Below are positions 23,901-33,799 of a stretch of 64,000 nucleotides of DNA, in pieces (the stretch's first letter is position 1; every line of letters begins with the position of its first letter). The position numbers and the translations under genes are program-made. Under the pieces are notes generated by a model. The model was not told where the DNA came from and made no database searches. It worked only from the letters and a program-made list of their open reading frames with translations. The stretch covers positions 41,717,173 through 41,781,172 of the forward strand of contig OX637395.1 of NCBI GenBank assembly GCA_951799425.1. Direction: 5' to 3'. Source of the DNA: Ilex aquifolium (taxonomy: Eukaryota; Streptophyta; Magnoliopsida; Aquifoliales; Aquifoliaceae).

Positions 23901-26900
23901 AGGCACATGTATTTTCTTCCAAGTCAGGAGATTGTGCAGCTTTCCTCTCAAACTATCATATGGACGTCACCGCAAGGGTGACATTCAATAAATTGCACTA
24001 TGATCTGCCACCTTGGTCTATCAGCATTCTTCCTGATTGCAAAAATGTTGTCTTTAACACTGCCAGAGTAAGTAACATGGACAAATAGTAATTGTTGAAG
24101 GCTGCACTTGGTTGTGCAGGATAGTTGATGGTTTCAGCGATTTTTTGTAGAAAATTGGTTTCTAAAAATAAACATACTATACGGTTCCCTCTTCTGAAAC
24201 ATTCCTTCATTACCACCTTGATTACACATCTCATTTGATTTTTTTCCTTAGTAATCTCTGCCCAGCAGTTGATGTAGATTTAAATTAACCAATCGTTGGG
24301 AGAAAATTCTATAGATTATTTTTCCTCATATCAAAGTTTTTCTTAGAAAATTAGTTGATGTGATGATTGCCTTCTCTGGCTTGCAGGTTGGACTTCAAAC
24401 AACCCATGCCCTAATGTTGCCTACTAATGTTAAGTTGCTCTCATGGGAAACATTCAATGAAGATATATCCTCAGTTGACGAGGATTCAAAGTTCACCGTT
24501 GCTGGACTCTTGGAGCAGTTAAATGTCACTAGAGATACCAGCGACTATCTCTGGTACATGACCAGGTGAGAATGAGTTTTATCAAAATATTGTTACTGGC
24601 CAGAGTAGTTGGACATTTATACCTTGCAACCAAGATTATTTGAAGTAATCAACTTTCAGTGTCAAGATAAGTCCATCTGAATTGTTTCTACATGGAGGCC
24701 AGCATCCGACTCTCAGTGTGCAATCAGCAGGCCATGCCTTGCATGTGTTTATCAATGGGCATCTGTCAGGTGCATTGGCCAAGTGTTGCTGTGTAGTTTT
24801 CACTCTATTTTGCCTTCTTGTCAAGTAGTACTAATAAAATTTTGCGAACTCTATTACATGTTAAAGGTTTCCAGTGTTGTACTTCAATTATAGGTTCAGC
24901 CTTTGGAACTCGGGAAACCAGAAGATTCACTTTTACTGGAAATGTCGATCTGCAAGCTGGAACAAACAGAATTTCATTACTTAGCATAGCTGTTGGATTG
25001 CCAGTTAGTTGCTTAACACCTCTTCCCCCCTGGTTTGAGTAGCTAAATACAATTAACTGGTATTAATGTACAACAACAGTCATGAAAAACACTACTTAGC
25101 CTAGTTATAACTGTCACTTTATCATAAAAACTGAAAAGCATTTTCAACCTCATGAATTTCTTCTAACCAGCATTTTCAATGCATCACAAAATTCTGCAAA
25201 AACGAAATAGTAACCTCGGAACAGTTGCTTTAGCCATTTTGCATATATGATATTATGCTTCACTTTGAACCTTTCCTAACAGCATTAATTGGTTTACTTG
25301 GTTTTTCCTTTATTTGACTTTTGTTGTGGTTGAAGAACAATGGGCCACATTTTGAGATGTGGAATACGGGAATCTTGGGACCAGTGGTTCTATATGGACT
25401 AGACCAGGGGAAGAGGGACTTGTCCTGGCAGAAATGGTCATACCAGGTTCATGAATTTCACTTATGTACCCAACAATAATGCATTATTTAGTTGATAAAT
25501 TTTCACCCCCAAAGTGTTTCTTTTATACAGGTGGGGCTCAAAGGAGAAGCTATGAATCTAGTTTCTCCAAGTGGAATTTCATCTGTTGATTGGACGGGAG
25601 GGTCCTTTGTTACACATGAAAAACAGCCTCTGACATGGTATAAGGTATGGATATTAACTTAGCTTTTGTACATGATTGCATATTTCCGTAAGAATAACTG
25701 TACTTACTGATGGGATTGTTTAATGTTGAGAACAATAAAATGCCGATTTGACATCTCATAGCCATTAGAATTATAGGTGAAGTCTGATCTCAAATTTTAG
25801 TTGAATTTGAGCATTTTAAAAAAATAATATAATGCTTGGGAATCCCACAAAATACTCTCCAGAGTCGCAAATTTGTACGCGTTACTTTCTCTTATAAATC
25901 ACTTGAACAATGTGAATGATTGAAATTGTTTAAATGGACTCCAATAGTCTTATGTGCAAGTATATCATGCTTTACAAAATTCGGGTCTGTCATTATGGGT
26001 TTGTAAGCCTTTTGAAGGGTGATTGACTTCTAATGCCCAGCAAGTTGAACTCCAAATGTCAAAGCCCCTAAACCTGGTGCTATTATTGAGGAAGATGAGG
26101 TGGTGAGTGCTTGGGCATGTTGAAACAAGTTAAAAAGATTAATTTAAACTACTGAAATTACAAAGTGGAGAATGAATAAAATTTACAGTTCAGCATAAAA
26201 TTTCCAAAAGACTTGCAACGCGGTTGGGGGGGGGGGGGGGGGGGGTTGGCGTTCAGAACAGGTAAAAAAGAGATTATTTATTTATACTACGAGATTTCTA
26301 TATATCAGGTGCAAGTTCATAGAAGCAAGAACCAAAATTTCGCTTTAGGTTATCTCCACAGTGGAAACATAAAAAGATTTTGATTCTGAAACATTCCGAA
26401 ATATTTTGAAACAGGGAATTTCAGTTTTCCATCACTGAGTCCTTCCACGGAAATGAAACAAAACGAAATTTTATCCCTAAAGTATAATGTACAAGAATGA
26501 ATAATGATATAGTTGTTTGACACTACACTAGGCAATCCAGATTTCATCCTGGTTATATGTAATTGGAGTCTGGCCATACAAATGAAAAAGTGCAGTTCTA
26601 ATGCAATCTAAGCCATTGCATTTAACTTGTTAGAATGTCTTGAATTTTAATACCATCACATTTTTTTTGGGTTTGTAATTCTGCTTGTTATTTGCAAGGC
26701 GTATTTTGCTGCACCAGAAGGACATGAGCCATTGGCGTTGGACATGGATAGTATGGGAAAAGGTCAAGTATGGATCAATGGGCAGAGCATTGGGAGATAC
26801 TGGACTGCTAATGCAAATGGTAATTGCAGTGGCTGCAATTATTCAGGGACATTCCGACCTACAAAGTGCCAAGTTGGTTGTGGCCAACCAACTCAAAGAT

Positions 26901-27117
26901 GGTATAAACTGATCTAAAACTCATTCTACTGATTAATGCAAAGAGGCTATACACCTCTATCTGAGTCCTTTTTGAAATTTTTCGGATACTCAGGTACCAT
27001 GTTCCTCGGTCTTGGTTGAAGCCAACCCGAAATCTACTGGTTGTTTTTGAAGAAATTGGTGGAATTGCATCAAAGATTTCTCTTGTGAAAAGATCAGTTC
27101 CCAGTGTACATAGTTGA
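20985..27117 (+). CDS. BGAL: Beta-galactosidase, GH35, secreted
   Basis: Cell-wall beta-galactosidase that removes terminal beta-linked galactose from wall glycans. Eighteen exons with consistent phase give 732 aa: 20985-21152, 21246-21341, 21473-21585, 21665-21731, 21922-22014, 22235-22378, 22637-22725, 22805-22910, 23513-23600, 23679-23797, 23903-24067, 24387-24565, 24660-24769, 24894-25003, 25336-25446, 25531-25644, 26699-26901, 26994-27117. Residues 1-26 look like a signal peptide. The GH35 signature [14 protein letters not shown] holds the acid/base Glu (about 183); WTEAWSGWF holds the nucleophile Glu (about 252). [20 protein letters not shown] is intact. The protein ends [10 protein letters not shown] and has no C-terminal galactose-lectin (SUEL) domain, unlike BGAL1/BGAL3-type enzymes but like the similarly long BGAL5. 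I cannot assign an exact orthologue. No interruptions seen. Confidence 0.93.
26226..26245 (+). repeat. G20 homopolymer in beta-galactosidase intron 16
   Basis: Twenty consecutive G on the sense strand inside intron 25645-26698. Capable of G-quadruplex formation; also a place where assembly length may be wrong. Confidence 0.8.
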
Positions 27118-28559
27118 AGGACTTGGACAATAATAATATCTATTCCACCAGATATAATTTTGATTCAGAGGGATAGAATGATATGACAATGAGTTCCATT
27201 GCCCTGGTTGAATCTTTTGATGGAAATAAGATCAGTGTCTTTCATGCTGAAGATTACTATTTTTTTGTAACTCTGGGGAAATCAAAACCCAACTAAGTGA
27301 ATGCTAGACTGACCAATCAGGGTCCTCCATTAGTTTTTTTTTTTAATTTTGGTCAAGCAGTATTACACGGAGGGAGACGACAAGGTTTAAATCCGTGACG
27401 TTAAGGTCTAATAGTGAAAATAATAATCATTAGACCAATCGCTAACCTTGCTCCTCAGTTTATTTTGAAAAAAGAGTTTTCAACAAGTAGGACACAGACC
27501 TTTCAGACCATTAATTTTTTTGTTCTTGTGGGGGCACCCCTACCAAGTAGTGTACCATATCGGTCCAATTACGGTATCTATTTTTTTTTTCTATCCAATA
27601 AGAATATGAGATGTTTTTATTTTATTATTTTTGTAATCAACAATTAGAAATAAATCAATTAAATTCTATGATTACAAATCATTTTCTACAAAAAAAAATA
27701 AAATAATATTTCAATACCTATATTCTTTATGTGGGTTTGCAAATATCGATTTTTACTAATGTTATGCATACTAACTTACGCATGTTATCTAATGTGGTGT
27801 GATCCTGACTGTTGAACATTTAATATATTCAATAACACCAGCTAATCTAATGGTACAAATTAATGTGGTGCGTAAAGGTTCTGCTAGTGGGCACCTAGGC
27901 TAGGGGGTCCCCTTTGCTTTTAACGTCAACCTTGTCTAAAAGCTGAAGTTGAAAATGAAGAAAAAAAAAAAGCGAAATTGAAAAGGGCATGGTTAGTGTA
28001 TATGAAGGATACTCAAAGTCGGTATAGTCTATAATTATTGATTAATAAATTATTAAAATAATAAAAAAAAAAAATAGATATGACATTTTTTATTGATTCA
28101 AAATTTGAGATTGATAGACATTTTTTGGTCACCATTGAACGGTATGAAACGAGGTCGTTTCTTACAAAACTATCGTAAAAATTTCCTTAGCTAAACAAGA
28201 AAGGAAATATCTAAATGTTGATTCCAATCCAACGGTTGTCATTCGTAATACACGTGAAAGCTTTAGACTCCAAATAGTGAGATTATTTTCTTGACAGATT
28301 GTCTATCATACATTTGAGTGGATCCCATTAGATACAAATGTATACTTCACTTGTTAATATTAATTACTCCGTCAAGAAAAAAATTAACCCGTGCTTGAAG
28401 GGTTAATTTCATCCGACAATTTCAAATAAATTTGTTATAAAACAGAATAAGTTTTAATAAATTCATCTGACGGTCTCAAATAGACTCAATGAACGGCCAC
28501 CAACATCCCTCCCAAAATTATTCACATTACACCGTACATTCAAATACGGGTTACCCATA
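27118..28559. other. Beta-galactosidase 3' flank and AT-rich spacer
   Basis: The first 200-300 bases are probably 3' UTR. Around 27340-27450 there is sequence resembling a SINE remnant. Around 27760-27905 imperfect inverted ends (ATGCATACTAACTTACGCA at left, GTGCGTAAAGG at right) suggest a MITE. No gene seen. Confidence 0.35.
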
Positions 28560-29175
28560 TCTATATAATAAAGTAGAACGAATTTGAATTTTGGAGATAA
28601 AGAGTGGTCTAGATCGTTTCGTGACAAAAAAAAACATCATCTAACGGACGACATTATCCCAAACTGTCTCAAGCTATTGACGTCTCAGATCGTTTTGATC
28701 CGACGTACCACATTAGCTCTTTGAAAAAATTTTGCTGCTCAAAATTTATAGTTTCCAAAATTGATATTCCAAAATTTAATTCCACCAAATCTTTTCCTTA
28801 AATCAAGCAAATCTCTCTCTCTCTCATTCCTTTGTATATATCTCTCTCACGCTCAATTCATGAAAAATCTATATAATAAAGTAGAACGAATTTGAATTTT
28901 GGAGATAAAGAGTGGTCTAGATCGTTTCGTGACAAAAAAAAAATCATCTAACGGACGACATTATCCCAAACTGTCTCAAGCTATTAACGTCTCAGATCGT
29001 TTTGATCCGACGTACCACATTAGCTCTTTGAAAAATTTTTGCTGCTCAAAATTTATAGTTTCCAAAATTGATATTCCAAAATTTAATTCCCCCAAATCTT
29101 TTCCTTAAATCAAGCAAATCTCTTTTTCTCTCATTCCTTTGTATATCTCTCTCTCACGCTCAATTCACGGAAAAA
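28560..29175 (+). repeat. Tandem duplication of the Helitron 1 5' end
   Basis: Two 308-bp units, 28560-28867 and 28868-29175, both start with the Helitron 5' terminus TCTATATAATAAAGTAG after an A and are nearly identical by eye (a few percent different). Confidence 0.85.
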
Positions 29176-29421
29176 GTATCAATTTTCCACAATATTTTTC
29201 TCTGTATCTCACGAAAATATTAGATAGTGTTTGATTCAAACAAATACTACATTTCTCTGTAGATAGATAGTATATATCACAGAGAGAGATAATATATTAC
29301 AAAAATATTCATCTGTATCTCTCTCTAAAGGAAAATTATGTAATAAATATTAGATAGATAGTATATATCACGAAAATATTTATTTGTATCTCTTTCTTTC
29401 ATTCAAACAATACTACAAACA

Positions 29422-30450
29422 CGAATCATACAAATTGAATAGTCAATTTTGTTTTTTCCATAATCAATAAAAAAAAACACAACTTGCAAAAAATCTAATT
29501 TAACAAAGAAAATATGCTTAACATGTAAAATATGCAAGATTAAATTCAAGTTATTAGGCAACTCAGATATCAAGAGATATATTAAAGAAAATATGCTTAA
29601 CATTTAAAATATACAAAATTAAATTCATCTACAAACAGGAATCATACAAATTCAATATTTAGTAAACAACACAAATCAACAATATTTACTAAATAATCCA
29701 AATCTAAATACCCGAGAAAAATGATACAAAATTACAAACGAGAGAAACGATACAAAATTATAAGCAATATTATAAACACAAATCATACAAATTCAATATT
29801 TAGTGAACAACACGAAGCAACAATCTTTACTAAATAATCCAATACTAAATAACGTTTAGTTTAAGAAAATATACTAAGAATATAAATAATCGAGAAGAAT
29901 GATATAAAATTAAAAGCACTACTATAAAATCGAATCATACAAATTCAATAGGCAATTTTGTTTTTTCCATAATCAATAAAAAAAAAACATAATTTGCAAA
30001 AAATCTAATTTAACAAAGAAAATATGCTTAACATGTCAAATATACAAGATTAAATTCAAGTTATTAGGCAACTCAGATATCAAGAGATATATTAAAGAAA
30101 ATATGCTTAACATTTAAAATATACAAGATTAAATTCATATACAAACACGAATCATACAAATTCAATATTTAGTGAACAATACAAAGCAACAATATTTACT
30201 AAATAATCCAAATCTAAATACCCGAGAAAAATGATACAAAATTACAAACGAAAGAAACGATTCAAAATTATAAGCAATACTATGATCACGAATCATACAA
30301 ATTCAATATTTAGTGAACAACACGAAGTAACAATCTTTACTAAATAATTCAATACTAAATAACGTTTAGTTTAAGAAAATATACTAAGAATATAAATAAC
30401 CGACAAGAATGATATAAAATTAAAAGCACTACTATAAACTCGAATCATAC
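29422..30450 (+). repeat. About 509-bp tandem duplication inside Helitron 1
   Basis: Units start at 29422, 29931 and, as a short third start, 30441, each with CGAATCATACAAATT. The first two are 509-510 bp long and closely similar. Content is AT-rich with no coding capacity; each unit itself holds shorter repeats such as GAAAATATGCTTAACAT. Confidence 0.85.
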
Positions 30451-30917
30451 AAATTCAATAGTCAGGTCGCATCTTTTGGAAGTCGGTTGAATTTCTGATA
30501 GTTATATTTGGTCATTTGACAACATCTGCAGACTTAGTTTATTTGTGGGAGTATTGTTTTAATTTTCATTCTATTAGTTATGAATTCTATTATTATTTAG
30601 ATAAAGTTGATTATAAATGTTAAAATCGTGAATTTTAAATAAAAAACATAACATTGAATATTGTCAACTGATATATTTTTTCAGATGTTTGAATTATTAT
30701 GTTTCAGTAGTCATAACATAATTTTAGTGGCGTAACAATTTAATGTGAAAATATATGTTATACATGTATGTTGATGTTATAAAAAAATATTAGCGAACTC
30801 ATTTTGTTCGTCGTTTACTACAATATTGCATTTTATTTTATATTTATGTATGAGCAAATATTTGTAACTAATTTACGAGTAACATCGTGCCTTCAGGCAC
30901 GGGCAATTGCTAGTATA

Positions 30918-31747
30918 TCTATATAATAAAGTAGCTTACAATTCAAATCTCAAAAGATAAACAAAATGACTTTTGCTATTCGCGGTTGAGATCGCTTTAA
31001 ATTTTACTTTAAAGTTAATCTAACGGCTAATATTAATACCTTAAATTTAATAGGAAAAATAGGGCTCTAAAGGTGTGTTTTGAGTATTTTTTAAAAGTAC
31101 TTCTAGAAATTATTTCTCATAAGTACTTTAAAAAAAACAATAGTAATTGAAACTGCCCTACCACTATCTCTACCACCACCACCGCCACCGCCACTACATT
31201 CACCGCCACCGCCATCATCACCACCCCCTCCGCCGCCGTCACCACCACCACCGTCGTCGCCGCCACCACCACCACCCACACCAAGCCACCCCCGCCACCA
31301 CCGCCACCCTTACCACCCACCACCGCCACTACCACCGCCGCCACCACCACCACCACCACCATCACCACTACCACTACCACCTCCATCGACCCCACCACTG
31401 TCACCGCCCCCCACCCCTCACCACTGCGCCACCGCCACCCTGCCACCACCACCACCACCGCTACTGCCACCGCTACCGTCACCGCCGCCGTCACTGCCGC
31501 CACCACCGTCACCATCACCATCATCGCCGCCGTCGCCGTCACCACAGTCATTGTCACCCACCACAACCATCACCGTCTCCTACCACCACCACTGCCGCCC
31601 ACTACCTCTCACCCCCACTACAAACCGATAATTAAATTCATTTATCTCTTCTCTATGTTTGTGATTTAATTTTGGATATGAATATAAATATGTTTATTGT
31701 TCACCATTTTTTATTATACTGTACCTTCAGGCACAGACAATAACTAG
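30918..31747 (+). mobile_element. Non-autonomous Helitron 2
   Basis: Starts TCTATATAATAAAGTAG after A (30917). Ends with the imperfect hairpin TGTACCTTCAGGCACA, then GACAATAA and CTAG before T (31748). 830 bp. Lies in the same orientation as Helitron 1, separated from it by TATA only. Carries a CCA/CCG-rich block (31157-31620). Confidence 0.85.
31157..31620 (+). repeat. CCA/CCG-rich low-complexity block in Helitron 2
   Basis: About 460 bp of (CCA)/(CCG)/(TCA) triplets with local GC far above the flanks. One plus-strand frame reads Pro/Ser-rich without a stop to 31631 but has no ATG; other frames read His/Arg, and the minus strand Val/Ala. It could be an expanded microsatellite or a captured fragment of a proline-rich wall-protein gene; the sequence does not decide. 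Confidence 0.7.
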
Positions 31748-31748
31748 T

Positions 31749-32679
31749 ATATATATATAGTAGGAAATCTTGACATGCATCAAGTCAAAGAGTAAATCCG
31801 AGCAATGTTATTGGGACTTATTTTTTTGACCTAATTTGTTGACATAATGATGTGACTCAGTGAAATCATTTAATCAACACCAAATTCCAATGTTTGATGA
31901 AACCTATAATCAACCTAAAAATTATAATGAATTAAATTAATAAATTAAGTCGGAATGACGTTGCTCAAGTCAAATGCATAGTCATAGTGCGTGCCCCAAT
32001 AGATACGCTGAGCATTTAGTTTGCTCCCTCACCTTATACGTGTTTCGTCACCACCACCACTACACACGTAGACATTAGACAACCACTCTTTTATCCATTT
32101 ATGATAAATTTAAAATTTTATTATAAAATATTATAATTTTAAATTTAATTTTTTTTTAAAATTGTGTTTCTGAAATACTACTTTTGATTATAAATATATT
32201 TCGAAAACAAAATTTCAACATCTTGTTTTTGTAATACACTTGTGTAAAGTCGTACTTTAAAAACACCATTTCATAAAAATAATAATAATTTGATATATAA
32301 ATTTGAAATCAAATCATTTTAGTAAAATAAGTGGTTCACGGTAAAGTACATTTAAATGAATAATTAAGACCGTAAAATAAAGTAAGTACCATAACTTATG
32401 CAAATTTCACTTTATCTCGTCGTGTTTTATTCTATTTGCACATAATTTCCATGTAAATTCCAAATAACATATAAACGGATAAACCTCCTATAATTATTGG
32501 ACTAAAATGTATTGTTTAAGTGTATATTATACATATGATTATCAAACAAGTTCGTGATAGACTATTTTTATAAGTTAATAGTCATCACTTAAATCGAATA
32601 TTCTAAAGGAAAAGACACATGGTCATGGTGACACACGGGGTTATTACTTACTGAATCACTGCTCCCCTTTTCTCACATT
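31749..32679. other. AT-rich spacer
   Basis: No gene, RNA or bounded repeat recognised. Confidence 0.4.
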
Positions 32680-32688
32680 AAAAAAAAA

Positions 32689-33680
32689 GGGAGAATTACA
32701 CCCAGATCCTTTGAGGTTTGTCACTTAATCACTCAGACCCCCTAACATTTAAAATATTACACACAGACCCCCTGCTGTAAATATATCAATTAATAAATTA
32801 CACTTAGACCCCCTTGAAGTTTGTAGGTATATAATACTTAGACTCATTAAGTTTAAAATATTATACATAAACAAAAAATACTCTAATTAAAGATAGAATA
32901 TCAAATATTTTAAATTTTACAACCAAAATTCATGTTCTATTGTATCATTTATTGAAATAAAATTAAAATTAAAAATTTAATTTTTTCTTAAAAAATCGTA
33001 ATTAGTATACAATTATACTATCTATTGAAATAAAACTAAAAAATCAAACAAGGGGTCTAAGTCATTCATAATAGAACATAAATTTTACATCTAAAATTCA
33101 TGTTCTATTATGTCATTTATTGAAAGAAAAAAAAAAAAAAATCTAGTTTAAAAAAAAAAAAATCATAGTTAGTATATAATTATACTATCTATTAGAATAA
33201 AGCTAAAAAATTAAATAAGAGATCAAACTGTAGTGGACACAATATCTTTTAGCTTTAATTGGGGTAGTTTGGTATTTTAATTTGGTCGTTTAAACGACTA
33301 AATTAAATTTCAATAGACAATATAATTGTATACTAATCTCGATTTTTTAAGTAAAAATTGAATTTTTAGTTTTGATTTTATTTCAATAAAAGATTCAATA
33401 GAACATGAATTTTAATTGTAAACTTTAAAATATTTGATTTTTTATCTTTAATTGAAATATTTTTGGTCTAATTATAATATTTTAAACTTAAAGAGTCTAA
33501 GTAATATATATTTACAAACTTTGGGGGGTCCGGGTGTAATTTATTAATGGATATATTTACAGCAGGGGTCTAAGTGTTACGCGCATACAAACATCAGGGA
33601 TCTGTGTGTAATATTTCAAATATCAGGGGGTCTGAGTGATTAAGTGACAAACCTCAGGGGGTGTGGGTGTAATTTTCCCT
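32689..33680. mobile_element. Long-arm foldback transposon (Mutator-like MITE)
   Basis: A 992-bp element whose arms are inverted copies of each other for roughly 370 bp. The left reads GGGAGAATTACACCCAGATC; the right, in reverse complement, AGGGAAAATTACACCCACAC. Both arms contain GTTTGTCACTTAATCACTC. Nine A residues on each side (32680-32688 and 33681-33689) would fit a 9-bp Mutator-type target duplication but are low complexity. The right end is about 120 bp before the SHL start codon. Confidence 0.75.
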
Positions 33681-33689
33681 AAAAAAAAA

Positions 33690-33799
33690 GAACTGTGGAT
33701 TATAAAATGCATTTTCAGTAAAATCCTTGTTCCGTAAAATAATACTTTCCGTTCTCTCTCAGCCGAATGTAAAGTTTCATATTCTGTGTTCTTCGGTCC
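33690..33799 (+). promoter_or_regulatory. SHL core promoter and 5' leader (putative)
   Basis: Only 110 bp separate the foldback from the SHL ATG. A TATA-like ATTATAAAATGC lies near 33699-33710, followed by a CT-rich stretch. Inferred from position and composition only. Confidence 0.4.

Larger units (their letters stand above)
28560..30913 (+). mobile_element. Non-autonomous Helitron 1
   Basis: Begins TCTATATAATAAAGTAG after an A (28559). Ends with the hairpin GTGCCTTCAGGCAC, then GGGCAATTG and CTAG, followed by T (30914). This is the Helitron signature: 5' TC, a 3' hairpin about 10 bases before CTRR, insertion between A and T with no target duplication. Length 2354 bp. No Rep/helicase coding sequence, so it is non-autonomous. 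It contains two internal tandem duplications (listed separately). Confidence 0.88.

Noticed and set aside
31117-31635. Long His/Arg-rich (+) and Val/Ala-rich (-) open frames
   Set aside because: They result from CCA/CCG triplet repeats; all frames are open and none starts in a credible gene context.
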